Shown here piece by piece: positions 26,323 through 35,149 of a stretch of 64,000 nucleotides of DNA (position 1 is the first letter of the stretch; each line of letters starts with the position of its first letter). The DNA lies in contig NC_006370.1 in assembly GCF_000196255.1 (NCBI RefSeq), positions 960,187 to 1,024,186 of the forward strand, read 5' to 3'. The position numbers and the translations under genes were made by a program. This DNA comes from Photobacterium profundum SS9 (GTDB lineage Bacteria > Pseudomonadota > Gammaproteobacteria > Enterobacterales > Vibrionaceae). Below the pieces are notes generated by a model. That model was not told the DNA's origin. It searched no databases and worked only from the letters and a program-made list of their open reading frames with translations.

Positions 26323-27084
26323 TTACTTAAATGGAATATTGCGGGAATCTGAATTTAGGGTATCTTCAATAAATATTTCAAATGTCATTGCATCATCCTC
26401 TTTAAGAAGCTGGAGCGGTGTGGCTGTTCGATATAATGATTGTTTAGCAGCTTGTTTACCAATCTCAATAACATCATCAATGTTTGTAGTTTGTAAATCG
26501 TTATCTATTTCAGCTCTTCGTATTAAAACTGTTCTTTTCTCATCTAGCCATAAGGCAATATCCCACCCGCTAAGCGACTGAAATAAAATAGGTAAATTTC
26601 TCTTTAATACGTTAAAGACGTTGGAATCTTTATCTAACTGAAAAAGCGGATACAGTCTTTTTTCGTCAAAATCTACAAATAGTATTTGTTGATCAGTGAT
26701 CATTTTTTCTAATTTAATGATATCGTTATCTTCATTCGTCAATCCAATTTTTTCCCTAAATTCTCCTATCGCCACAAAATCTTGTTCAAACATCATTCTA
26801 TCTCGACGTCTAATAAATCGATGTAAATTAACCAGTTGATCTTCAGTGATTGCTGAGAACATATCCATATTTGATATTTCTTTCATCAAAGAAAAGGCTA
26901 TTTTTTCATGCTTTTTATTAGCATTGAAAATGCTTCTAATGCATATTTCTAATGCGTCTTCATACATTATTTCGTTATCAGGAACACATAAAGTAAAATA
27001 TTGTGGGCTGGAGTCTTTAAAGTATCCATTTGACTGCAACTGTTCTATGAAATAATTACAGATTTCATTGACTGATTTCTTCAA
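26323..27084 (-). CDS. Hypothetical protein
   Basis: 253 residues, beginning MKKSVNEICNYFIEQLQSNG. Not firmly recognised. Predominantly helical and acidic, with no signal peptide or membrane segment. The segment RLYPLFQLDKDSNVFNVLKR followed by LSGWDIALWLDEKRTVLIRR loosely resembles the toxin-binding region (FQFD...W-x-x-A-x-WL) found in Xre/ParS-type proteins, but the usual following motif is missing, so this is a weak hint. A small GNAT-like gene lies 126 bp further right on the same strand and would be transcribed first. AT-rich surroundings suggest recent acquisition. Confidence 0.6.
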   Translation of the reverse strand: MKKSVNEICNYFIEQLQSNGYFKDSSPQYFTLCVPDNEIMYEDALEICIRSIFNANKKHEKIAFSLMKEISNMDMFSAITEDQLVNLHRFIRRRDRMMFEQDFVAIGEFREKIGLTNEDNDIIKLEKMITDQQILFVDFDEKRLYPLFQLDKDSNVFNVLKRNLPILFQSLSGWDIALWLDEKRTVLIRRAEIDNDLQTTNIDDVIEIGKQAAKQSLYRTATPLQLLKEDDAMTFEIFIEDTLNSDSRNIPFK

Positions 27085-27210
27085 GTTTAAATTCTCGATT
27101 GATACTAAAAGTCGTACATATATAAATAGCCATCATAATTTTAATTGAAATGATTATATGTTAAATTAATGATGGTTAGATGATATAAATTAACTTATGT
27201 GTGGTAATTT

Positions 27211-27675
27211 TTATTTATATAAAACGAAGGGTTTTTTGATTAATTTTTTGTATTTAATGAAATCTAGACATTCTGTTGTAAGAACTTGAGATAAATTCAA
27301 CATTCCAAGCTTCGTAAAGCCTAATTTATTGAAAGCATTAAAAGCACCATCTGTATAACCTAATTCTACAATTTTTACAGATAAGCCAGTTTCTCTCATA
27401 TGTCTGATGCATGCACTCAGGTGTCCTTTTTTCTGGTCACGTTTCATAAAAGCTGCATACATAACACTGTAAATATCACCGTCAGGTGTTTTAACTCTAT
27501 CGAAAAGAACACCACCGCGAATACCTTCGACAATAACTAGTTTTATTGATTGCGGTTTAGGTAGATTGAGTACTTCATTAAATGGAGCTTTTGAGTATTT
27601 ATTGTATATATTAACTATTTGCTCGGATTTTCCCAGAAAACCAGCATCTGTGTGCTCTAATATTCTAGTTTTCAT
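27211..27675 (-). CDS. Possible GNAT-fold protein
   Basis: 154 residues. A central strand pair YSVMYAAFMKRDQKKGHL, a helix, then KIVELGYTDGAFNAFNKLGF resemble the core of GNAT acetyltransferases (strand, pyrophosphate loop, helix, then a NxFNKLGF-like end). The usual Q/R-x-x-G-x-G/A loop is not clear (KKGHLSA), so the call is weak. It is alone or leads the gene at 26323-27084. Host range and substrate unknown. Confidence 0.5.
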   Translation of the reverse strand: MKTRILEHTDAGFLGKSEQIVNIYNKYSKAPFNEVLNLPKPQSIKLVIVEGIRGGVLFDRVKTPDGDIYSVMYAAFMKRDQKKGHLSACIRHMRETGLSVKIVELGYTDGAFNAFNKLGFTKLGMLNLSQVLTTECLDFIKYKKLIKKPFVLYK

Positions 27676-28092
27676 GTTTGTGTCATCCCTAAGGTTTTCA
27701 TTTTATTCGTCAGTTACGATTGGAGTAATTTTATATCAATATAAAATCTTTGTAAATCAGTGGCTTATGAGGTATCAAAAGTGCTGTAAAAAGTAAATAG
27801 CAAGAGTTTTATTTGAATTAAAAAACAGCCACTTAGTTTATGTCTTGAAAATAATATACATTTAAATGAAAGTTACCGATGAAATTTAAAATCATATAAA
27901 TCAACATGTTGAGTTGGGCTGATATATGGTTATGGCTATGTTTAAAAGGCTCTTTTGAGATCTTTATCGCAAAAATATTCATTTGGCTAGATGAGCATAA
28001 TTATTTAGTCTAGATAATGTAAATCGAAAAACGTATTTAAGTAATACATCTCATTAACATTTCTTTTGTTAGAGAAATAATAAATTCTATAT
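27676..28092. other. AT-rich intergenic stretch
   Basis: About 415 bp. No gene, hairpin or repeat that I can support. Confidence 0.5.
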
Positions 28093-28583
28093 AGCCAAAC
28101 AGTCCCTAAGTCTCTGACAGATAAATTTAACGAGATAGCCTCCATCACCGATCAGTTTTGTAGCAGTTTCTTAAACGACGAATATGAAGAAATTATTCGA
28201 AATGCTGTTGCATCTCTTTGTCGAAAGCGTCCTTCACCATTAACGAATGGAGAAGCGTCTTCGTGGGCATGCGTTATCACTCATGCCATAGGAATGGTCA
28301 ATTTTCTTTTTGATGCAAGCCAAACGCCGCATATCAGTGCTGGAAAGATGTATAAAGAATTTGGTGTAGCAGAAAGCACGGGGCAAGGGAAATCGAAACA
28401 AGTGAGAACTCTTCTAAAAATGAGGCAATTTGATCCAAAATGGTCATTAAGAAGCAAGTTGGTTCAAAACCCTATGGCATGGATGGTTTCAGTCGATGGT
28501 TATATTTAGCTATTCGTACCGCTTCAGTTGAATTGCAGCAAATGGCTTACGAGAAAGGTCTAATTCCATTTGTGCCCGAATAA
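28093..28583 (+). pseudogene. DUF6398-type protein, frameshifted near the 3' end
   Basis: From about 28093 the frame encodes ITDQFCSSFLNDEYEEII, then LCRKRPSPLTNGEASSWAC, AIGMVNFLFDASQTPHI and MAWMVSVDGYI. It hits TAG at 28507-28509. The family sequence resumes in another frame as IRTASVELQQMAYEKGLIPF to the TAA at 28581-28583. The order (FC...DEY, RKRPSP, NFLFD-x-SQ-PH, W-x-V-x-G, R-x-x-x-x-E-x-Q, GLIP) is that of DUF6398 proteins. A single lost base near 28504 explains the break. No ATG or GTG exists at the proper beginning, so the 5' end is damaged as well. Function unknown. Confidence 0.7.
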
Positions 28584-28987
28584 TGCGTGGGAAGAGGAAA
28601 AAGAATCTTGTAACACGTTCTCTGGTTAGCTTGATGCTTCACCTCATTAAGCTAGTCGATAATGGCAGGTTTAGGCTTGCCCCAATAATTGTTAGAGTCT
28701 TTGCTCATAACATATTTTTACCTAACCGTTTGGCCTAAAATTCCTAATGTTTGCAATATGAATTTTGGTGTAAGTCAGGCCAGTGGCTACTCTCTACGAT
28801 ATTTTTGTAGTTTTCTTCTGTGTAGTTGCCTTGATTATCATTTTTATATGCTACGTCATTCCAAATCCACCTAGTTTAATATATAAAACAACATGATATG
28901 TTGCTTTATGTCTGAGTTGTGTACGTTAACAATTCGGCATGAAAGTCAAAAATGACTATTTCGATATAAGTAAATACAGGGTGATAT
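28584..28987. other. Intergenic stretch upstream of the GTPase gene
   Basis: About 400 bp. No supported gene. The last bases hold ACAGGGTGATAT, the ribosome site of the GTPase gene. Confidence 0.5.
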
Positions 28988-30169
28988 ATGAAGCAAGCAG
29001 CTTATGATGATTATTTGGGAGACAGTTTTAACGCTAATACTGGTACTTTTGATGCCAATAAAGCAGAAGAACAAGTAGAAAACGCTAAGGATAGATTTAA
29101 CATTATCTTGCTTGGTGCTACGGGAGTTGGCAAAAGCTCGTTGGTAAACGCATTTTTTGGTGAGGACATTGTCAAGGCTGGTGTAGGTAAACCGATTACA
29201 CAACATCTTGAAAAAGTTGAATTGAAAAAGAAAGGTGTAGTGCTCTGGGATTCAAAAGGAATCGAATCAAAGAATTATGAAAAAACAGTTCAACAACTAA
29301 AAAAGGATATAGAAGTTAGCTTTGACAAAGCGGAAAATATTAACGACGTTCCTCATTTAGGTTGGCTTTGCATTGATGCATCAGGCGCAAGAATTGAACC
29401 CAGAGATATGGAACTAATCAATATACTAAAAGAGCGTCAGATTCCAATTGTCGTTGTGTTTACAAAAGTTTTGGGTAACTTAGCAGGTGCATTTGTCACC
29501 TCTGCGAAAGACGAAATCAATAAACATTACAATGTGTACGTAGCTGATCGTTTTGCTGAAGTTAACTCAGTTGAAGCAAAGATAACTGAGGATTTTGCTT
29601 TGCCTGTTGTGGGCTTAGAAAAGCTCTTAGATTTAAGTTTGGACTGTATGCCTGAAGGTAAAGGCAGTGCAAAATCGGCATTAAAAAAAGCTCAGCGCGT
29701 TAGAAATCAATTGAGGCTCGATGAAATGATTTCTAGCGCACAAAATAAAACACACATAGCGGCGGCAGCAGCAGGTACAGTTGGTGCGTCACCAATACCT
29801 GGCTCAGACGCTCCCTTAATTGCTGCGGTGCAAAGCAAACTTATTTATGAAATTAACAGTGAGTTTGAACTGGACTTCAACACATCAACGTCTACAAGTA
29901 TAGTGATTGGGATTTTGGGGGTTACTGCTGTAGCTCAGGTTGCTAAAGCTGTTGTTTCTAATCTTTTGAAGTTTGTCCCAGGAGCTGGAACCTTAGTCGG
30001 AGGGGCTATTTCTGCTTCTACAGCAATAGCTATTACTGAAGCTATTGGACACGCGTATATCAAGGTATTGGAACAGTATTACGATATGGATTCAGGAGTT
30101 GTTAAACTACCTGAAAGTACGGCGACAATACTTGATGTATTTAAAACTTACTTTTCCTTTAAGCGATAA
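28988..30169 (+). CDS. GTPase with DUF697-like membrane-associated tail
   Basis: 393 residues. The P-loop is LLGATGVGKSSLVNAFFG (about 41-58), a switch II-type motif is LWDSKGIES (DxxG), and FTKVLG stands where TKxD/NKxD is expected, so the G4 motif is altered. The C-terminal third (about 255-350) is small-residue-rich and hydrophobic (HIAAAAAGTVGASPIPGSDA and later GAGTLVGGAISASTAIAI), as in DUF697 domains that follow Era-like GTPases. It would be a membrane-linked regulatory or stress GTPase. It is a single gene near the right end of the island. Confidence 0.85.
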   Translation: MKQAAYDDYLGDSFNANTGTFDANKAEEQVENAKDRFNIILLGATGVGKSSLVNAFFGEDIVKAGVGKPITQHLEKVELKKKGVVLWDSKGIESKNYEKTVQQLKKDIEVSFDKAENINDVPHLGWLCIDASGARIEPRDMELINILKERQIPIVVVFTKVLGNLAGAFVTSAKDEINKHYNVYVADRFAEVNSVEAKITEDFALPVVGLEKLLDLSLDCMPEGKGSAKSALKKAQRVRNQLRLDEMISSAQNKTHIAAAAAGTVGASPIPGSDAPLIAAVQSKLIYEINSEFELDFNTSTSTSIVIGILGVTAVAQVAKAVVSNLLKFVPGAGTLVGGAISASTAIAITEAIGHAYIKVLEQYYDMDSGVVKLPESTATILDVFKTYFSFKR

Positions 30170-30825
30170 TGTCTTAGATGTAGCTGAAGCATAGAATAAA
30201 GGGGCCTCTTTCTTGAGAGTATCCTAAATTTTTGAATGGCTTCCATAATATGTTAACCAAGGTGACGTTTGAAACAGCTTCGAAAGCGTGGATTAGGCGA
30301 ACACCTTGGCTAGTAAAAGCACTAACACGAAATTGTTCTTTTTAAGGATGGATTCTTACGCTCACTTTTTCCTAACATGAGCATTAATCTGTCAGATTCA
30401 GTGATACCTAATTGAGACAACAGTCAGAACGAGTATGAGCTAGTCACTAATCCTCTTTTTTGCAGTCTAGCTTGGATGCGTTTACTAGATTGACGCAATG
30501 TCACACCTAGATTACTGAATCCATTTTTCTGCCAAAGCGGTTTTCGACAACCTTACGTTTCACATTTTTCATCAATCAACGATCTTATCCTTATTTGACT
30601 GCCTTCAATTTTACACCATTGAGTATGTTTTTAAACATACTTATAAATGCAACAAATTGCTGCGTGAAGGTAATGGATTGGAGCTTTGCAGTAGCCAAAA
30701 TCCAACAATGAGCTTATGTGTTGGCATAGATGTGAAATGAGAAAATAAGATTAAGTCAGATTCGATGAAGTATCTGAGGAATATGAATTATATGATTCAA
30801 AGTAGGAAAAGTTAGTTGCTTATAT
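30170..30825. other. Gene-less right shoulder of the island
   Basis: About 650 bp with no supported gene. CCAAGGTG (about 30258) and CACCTTGG (about 30301) form an inverted repeat around 35 bp. Minus-strand fragments around 30430-30580 look like decayed coding sequence but are broken by stops in every frame. Confidence 0.45.
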
Positions 30826-30850
30826 AACTACACCCAAAACTACACCCAAA
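30826..30850. promoter_or_regulatory. Direct repeats inside attR, probable integrase arm sites
   Basis: ACTACACCCA twice with an AA spacer, the same pair as at 8350-8376 beside attL. The orientation is the same in window coordinates. Confidence 0.6.
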
Positions 30851-30864
30851 TTAGTAGGAATGAA

Positions 30865-30897
30865 AAAGGCTTAGCGATAAGATATCGCTAAGCCTTT
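30865..30897 (-). terminator. Terminator of tRNA-Arg(CCT)
   Basis: AAAGGCTTAGCGAT / ATCGCTAAGCCTTT, a 14-bp perfect stem, directly downstream of the minus-strand tRNA. On the minus strand the stem is followed by TTCATT. The island supplied this copy. Confidence 0.85.
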
Positions 30898-30905
30898 GAA
30901 TTTGT

Positions 30906-30982
30906 TGGTGCCCCCTACAAGATTCGAACTTGTGGCCTTCCCCTTAGGAGGGGGACGCTCTATCCAGCTGAGCTAAGGGAGC
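30906..30982 (-). tRNA. tRNA-Arg (anticodon CCT), integration target
   Basis: A complete 77-nt cloverleaf on the minus strand. The acceptor GCTCCCT pairs with AGGGGGC, the D arm is GCTCAGCTGGATAGAGC, the anticodon loop CTCCTAA carries CCT, the T loop is TTCGAAT, and CCA is encoded at 30906-30908. Its 3' 48 bp (30906-30953) form attR and match 8189-8236. Confidence 0.97.
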
Positions 30983-31031
30983 ACTTGGCTACTATTATAC
31001 TCATATTTTTCAACTTTTTAAGTAATTAGTG

Positions 31032-32168
31032 CTATCGGTCGATTTGCTTGGTCAGTAAATCACCAGGTTGAATGCTGTTCGCAAGATTTGCTTGGTCCAC
31101 AGACAGTTCTGTTGATTTCTCGTAGATACGTTCAACCGTTAATGTGATGTCAGTTTGTACCATACGATTTCGAGCAATGCCCATTGGATCAATGAACCCA
31201 GCACTATGCCATAGCTGGAGCTGGTCACCACGGTTAACACCATGAATACGGCCTGCATTGATCTGCACAGTATTATTATGAACATTAATAACTTCAGGTA
31301 GGCTGGTTCGACAAGACAGTGCCGTTTCAAGATCTAGCATCATGTTACGGGTTATACGTTGTACTGCTTGGCCGTAAGTTGATTGCCAAAAGCGAGCGCT
31401 TTTCGTATCTACCTGGCTTGTTTTGGCAAAAGGCCATTCTGCAATCTCTCGGTAGTTATTTTGGAATAAAATATCCCCCGTTTTACCATCTAGAACCTGC
31501 AACGTCGCTGCAAACTGCCGATTGACTTGATCATCTTTAATGAATTTTTGATCGAGTGTCGAGGTAAGATCGGTAATTTGTCCATTCACTATATATTGTG
31601 CGTCGTTGTCTTCCGCTAGCATCGTCATTACCGTTGGTTGCCCTGGGCGTATGGGCACTTGGGTAACGCCCGATACGACAAAGCTTTGTGATTTCCTTTG
31701 GATCTGGCGTTGCAATAACGATGTGAAATCATCACCAATCTGATAAATACTGCCCATAGAAGCATGTTGTGGTGATATTAGGTCAAACTCACCTAGCAGT
31801 ATTCCTTTCTTGTATTGATTTTTGTGGCAACTATTTGCCGATGGATACACATCAATACGTGCCGTAACGTACATATTGCCGCTTTTTTTCTGCTGCTTTA
31901 ATACCATGACATGACGAATTGAATTTCCACTGAATTGGTATTCTTCTTTTTCAGTCGCTAAATAAGGTCTTATGTGATTAAAGCTGGCAATGTCAGCACC
32001 TGAATACAGCATGGCTTGATAGGTAGCATCTTCTAAAGCATTGATACGTGCGGTACTGTCGCTTTCTAGGATAGGGGCTTTCCCTGTGACTTCTAACCAA
32101 GCGGCATTCGCTTGAAATGCCATTAGTAAACACAAGCCACTTAAGCACTTAATTGTATTTTTTTTCAT
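31032..32168 (-). CDS. flgT: Flagellar H-ring protein FlgT
   Basis: 378 residues with the signal peptide MKKNTIKCLSGLCLLMAFQA(NA). The first domain has the pattern AWLEVTGKAPI...ALEDATYQAMLYSGADI typical of FlgT. Vibrio FlgT forms the H ring around the LP rings of the polar flagellar basal body and helps place the MotX/MotY T ring. It is transcribed away from flgO-flgP, a conserved Vibrionaceae arrangement. It marks the first gene of the flagellar locus, only 50 bp from the tRNA used by the island. Confidence 0.9.
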   Translation of the reverse strand: MKKNTIKCLSGLCLLMAFQANAAWLEVTGKAPILESDSTARINALEDATYQAMLYSGADIASFNHIRPYLATEKEEYQFSGNSIRHVMVLKQQKKSGNMYVTARIDVYPSANSCHKNQYKKGILLGEFDLISPQHASMGSIYQIGDDFTSLLQRQIQRKSQSFVVSGVTQVPIRPGQPTVMTMLAEDNDAQYIVNGQITDLTSTLDQKFIKDDQVNRQFAATLQVLDGKTGDILFQNNYREIAEWPFAKTSQVDTKSARFWQSTYGQAVQRITRNMMLDLETALSCRTSLPEVINVHNNTVQINAGRIHGVNRGDQLQLWHSAGFIDPMGIARNRMVQTDITLTVERIYEKSTELSVDQANLANSIQPGDLLTKQIDR

Positions 32169-32338
32169 GTCTCACTCAACTTGGGTATGAAATTTGCTTG
32201 TTAGCGATTAACTGAAGATAAAACTTCCCGTTTTTTATATTAAGTTAATGCTCAACTCTTTTATATGCTTTCTGTGCTAGGACGATATGCAAAGAGTGTT
32301 CCGAAAAGCATTTTTTATAAGATTTAGGAAATAATAGA

Positions 32339-32365
32339 TAAAGTTTTTCTTTAATCGAACGATAA
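32339..32365 (+). promoter_or_regulatory. Sigma-28 (FliA) promoter candidate for flgO-flgP
   Basis: TAAAGTTT, 11 bases, then AACGATAA; the consensus is TAAAGTTT-N11-GCCGATAA. It lies 37 bp upstream of the flgO start. Confidence 0.7.
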
Positions 32366-32402
32366 CAGGCTACAAGTTTCTTTTCATCCGGAGCTGGCTA
32401 GA

Positions 32403-33038
32403 ATGAATAAATGGATCGTCATACTACTATCAGTATTGACCACATCGTGTGCACAAACTCCGATTTATAACGGAAAAGAGCTTTATACGGGCAGTCCTTT
32501 TCTTTTGTCGGAAACACCACGCCATACCTTGGATTACTTTATTGAAGGGCTAACAGAGCAACTTATTGTTTCTAATCAGTATTTGACGGCAAAGACCCCG
32601 TTGGCGGTTACTTCTTTTGTTGATTTACAAGAGATGAATGAAACGAACTGGTTGGGTAACACGGTCAGTGAAAGTTTCATGTATCAGATGCAGCAACGCG
32701 GCTTTACGGTGGTCGATTATAAATCGACAGGGGCCATTAAAGTGACGCTTGACGGAGACTTCTCCCTAAGCCGTAACTGGAAAGAACTCGCAGGGCAGCA
32801 ACCTGTTGATTATGTGCTTACTGGCACTATGCTGCGCCAAGGGGCTGGTTTGTTAGTGAATGCACGTATTATAGGTATGCGTTCACGGGTTGTTATTGCT
32901 TCTGCTCAAGGTTTCTTACCCGCCGATCGGATTGGTCGTGATTTAGATTCTTTAAACAAAATGCGTATTCACAACGGCGTTATCATCCGTTCTGAAGCAA
33001 CAAGCATTGATCGAAATACGATAATATTAAAACCTTAG
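32403..33038 (+). CDS. flgO: Flagellar outer-membrane lipoprotein FlgO
   Basis: 211 residues. The lipoprotein signal MNKWIVILLSVLTTSC ends in a lipobox with Cys16. The FlgO domain shows LAVTSFVDLQEMNETNWLGN, MYQMQQRGFTVVDYKSTG and DYVLTGTMLRQGAGLLVNAR. In Vibrio cholerae FlgO and FlgP support flagellar stability and motility. The start ATG 32403 follows CATCCGGAGCTGGCTAGA. The next gene starts eight bases after the stop. Confidence 0.92.
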   Translation: MNKWIVILLSVLTTSCAQTPIYNGKELYTGSPFLLSETPRHTLDYFIEGLTEQLIVSNQYLTAKTPLAVTSFVDLQEMNETNWLGNTVSESFMYQMQQRGFTVVDYKSTGAIKVTLDGDFSLSRNWKELAGQQPVDYVLTGTMLRQGAGLLVNARIIGMRSRVVIASAQGFLPADRIGRDLDSLNKMRIHNGVIIRSEATSIDRNTIILKP

Positions 33039-33046
33039 GAGTTGTC

Positions 33047-33475
33047 ATGCATCGCTGGATTATTTTGAGCTTATTGCTGTTAGTCGGCTGTCAGCCATTA
33101 ACGCAAATGCGCAATAATAAAGACATAATCACTGCTGTTGGTTATGCCTCGATCAGTGAACAACGAGGTCGTACCAACGAAGAAAAACGCATACGTGCAA
33201 TGCGTGCATCTAAGATTGATGCTTACCGTGAATTAACCGAACAAGTGTACGGTATGCGCATTAGCGCCAGAGCGGAAATGGATGATCAGCAATTGGGTGT
33301 AGAAAGCACTGATGGGGCTGTTGATGGGATAATTCGAGGTGCGAAGGTAATTAGCAGCTACCCGGTGGGTGATAGCTATGTAACTGAAATGCAGCTTGAT
33401 TTAAAAGTTATGGATCGAATGAAGAAACATGGTGAGGTTTATCATGTCCCTACGAATCAAGAGACAATGTTTTAA
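33047..33475 (+). CDS. flgP: Flagellar outer-membrane lipoprotein FlgP
   Basis: 142 residues with the lipoprotein signal MHRWIILSLLLLVGC (Cys15). The body has AVGYASISEQRGRTNEEKRI and MRASKIDAYRELTEQVYGM, the LPP20-type fold of FlgP. It is needed with FlgO for motility in Vibrio. GGAGTTGTC precedes the ATG. Co-transcribed with flgO. Confidence 0.92.
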   Translation: MHRWIILSLLLLVGCQPLTQMRNNKDIITAVGYASISEQRGRTNEEKRIRAMRASKIDAYRELTEQVYGMRISARAEMDDQQLGVESTDGAVDGIIRGAKVISSYPVGDSYVTEMQLDLKVMDRMKKHGEVYHVPTNQETMF

Positions 33476-33490
33476 TTATTCGCTCTCCAA

Positions 33491-33919
33491 TTACGCCTTA
33501 ATATTCGTGCCTAGTGTGCGAATATTTTGCGCGACACCTTCACTATTATACGTCATCTGGCTTTTACCACGACTCTGCTGAAATAAATTGTTTAGCTTAT
33601 GAAAGCTAAGTTGAGCGCGTTGTAATGCTTCACCATTGACAGCATTGGCTGCTTTACAGCGTGCAACTATCGTTTTTATTTCCGTTACTTTCTGCATACA
33701 TTCTGTATTGTCAGTCAGTAATTGGCGTTGAGCATGACTTGCTATAAGGTGATCTTGTTGCTGAATTTTATTGAGTAAACTGAGTTTATCTTTGGCTATA
33801 CGATTAATTTCGACGGATTGACGATTAACAATTGCCCCTTTTTCTTGCTCTAATAGGCGAGAAAGGGATATCAATGTCGCGTGTTGAAGTTCTAGAAGTT
33901 GCTCAATAGTATCAGGCAT
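33491..33919 (-). CDS. flgN: Flagellar chaperone FlgN
   Basis: 142 residues, helical throughout: MPDTIEQLLELQHATLISLS, then VEINRIAKDKLSLLNKIQQQ. FlgN binds the hook-associated proteins FlgK and FlgL before export. It is the second gene after flgM on the minus strand, 46 bp away. Assignment is helped by position, as FlgN sequences diverge. Confidence 0.87.
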   Translation of the reverse strand: MPDTIEQLLELQHATLISLSRLLEQEKGAIVNRQSVEINRIAKDKLSLLNKIQQQDHLIASHAQRQLLTDNTECMQKVTEIKTIVARCKAANAVNGEALQRAQLSFHKLNNLFQQSRGKSQMTYNSEGVAQNIRTLGTNIKA

Positions 33920-33965
33920 AGTGTCACATCATTCTTAACGTTAGAAATAAGGCTAAGGGGCAAAA

Positions 33966-34280
33966 TTATAGCCCGCGTAGCTCATCTTCAAACTTCATCA
34001 TATTCGATGCGAGTTTATCTGCATCAACTACATAAGCGCCACTTGAAATAGCTTCTTTAATTGCCGCGACTTTTGCACTATCAAAGCTAGGTTCTGTGGC
34101 TAGTTGTTGGTGGATTTGACCAACAGCTTTACCTTGTGAACTTAACGAAACAGCATCTTGTCGCCCCAAGCTTGGTGCCGAAGTAGGTTGACTGCCTGAT
34201 GATGTTGTCGTTACTTTACTCTGATTATTCCGAGCGGTTGTCATCGGTTGACTGTTGCGCAGATGATCAATACTTGCCAT
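33966..34280 (-). CDS. flgM: Anti-sigma-28 factor FlgM
   Basis: 104 residues. The N-terminal part is disordered and Ser/Thr/Gln-rich. The C-terminal sigma-28-binding helices are AKVAAIKEAISSGAYVVDAD and DKLASNMMKFEDELRGL, a standard FlgM end. It holds FliA inactive until export through the finished hook. A sigma-28-type promoter lies upstream (34319-34345), giving negative feedback. Confidence 0.93.
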   Translation of the reverse strand: MASIDHLRNSQPMTTARNNQSKVTTTSSGSQPTSAPSLGRQDAVSLSSQGKAVGQIHQQLATEPSFDSAKVAAIKEAISSGAYVVDADKLASNMMKFEDELRGL

Positions 34281-34318
34281 AAATTAAGCCTTTGAACAAT
34301 AAACTGAATACGCTAACA

Positions 34319-34345
34319 CTATCGGCTGCATATAGAGTAACTTTA
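34319..34345 (-). promoter_or_regulatory. Sigma-28 (FliA) promoter of flgM-flgN
   Basis: On the minus strand TAAAGTTA, 11 bases, GCCGATAG: almost the consensus and with the correct spacer. It lies 39 bp before the flgM start. Confidence 0.82.
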
Positions 34346-34441
34346 GCACTTTTTACACATTCTATGCAGTTTATACCGTCGTAGATATTACTTAGTGTAA
34401 AAAGTGATTTCTAGTGATAGAAATACGCAGGTTTTGAGCTA

Positions 34442-35149
34442 TTAATAGTTAACGGTTACTTCGCCGACCGCACTTACAATGCCATCAATAATTCGTTTAG
34501 ATTTAGTATTCTGTACTCGGATTTGTTCACCCAGAGCGCCATCAGACAAGGCTGTTCCATTGGTGATAATGTTTAATCCACCGTTACCTGCTTTTATCAT
34601 TACGGCATCATTACGGCATACTAAGCAGATGTCGTTGCCTTGCACGGCTTCGCCTATATTGACGGTACGTTTTACTTTGGAGCCAATAATTTCTGCAGGC
34701 TGTTCAAAAACAATGCCACGCTGGAAACGACTTTCCACGAGCTTTACACTAAGATGTGATGCATTCAAAACAAGCCCACGGGCTAGAGGTGTTGCGGCCA
34801 CAACACGAGGTAGTAGCAATTGAACGCGAACAGGCACATAAACTTGCCAATTTTCAGGTGAACAACGGATAAGTACCGTTACGTTCCCAGTTAATGATTG
34901 CTTACCTGGTATGGTACTCTTTAAAGGTTCTGAGCACTCTGAAAGTCTTAACCGAGAATCTAACGAGGCGGCTGTAAGCTTAAGCTCACCCCGCTCTGGC
35001 ACGTTGATCAATTGTTCGACATGCCTTTCAGCTGTATGCTGTACTGTATCGAGTGTGATTTGCTTCGAAGCCCAAATATTAGTGCTAAAGAAAATCGATA
35101 TAAAGCCGATAAAGGCTACTAAGAGTTTTAAATGTGTTCTTTGGGTCAC
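34442..35149 (-). CDS. flgA: P-ring assembly chaperone FlgA
   Basis: 235 residues with a signal peptide (LLVAFIGFISIFFSTNIWAS). The SAF-type part begins LPRVVAATPLARGLVLNASH, and the C-terminal ChapFlgA segment has IKAGNGGLNIITNGTALSD and VSAVGEVTVNY. It is a periplasmic helper of FlgI. Monocistronic here, divergent from cheV. Confidence 0.93.
   Translation of the reverse strand: MTQRTHLKLLVAFIGFISIFFSTNIWASKQITLDTVQHTAERHVEQLINVPERGELKLTAASLDSRLRLSECSEPLKSTIPGKQSLTGNVTVLIRCSPENWQVYVPVRVQLLLPRVVAATPLARGLVLNASHLSVKLVESRFQRGIVFEQPAEIIGSKVKRTVNIGEAVQGNDICLVCRNDAVMIKAGNGGLNIITNGTALSDGALGEQIRVQNTKSKRIIDGIVSAVGEVTVNY

Noticed and set aside
30258-30308. Inverted repeat CCAAGGTG/CACCTTGG considered as an integron attC site
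   Set aside because: It lacks the core RYYYAAC/GTTRRRY sites and no integron integrase is present.
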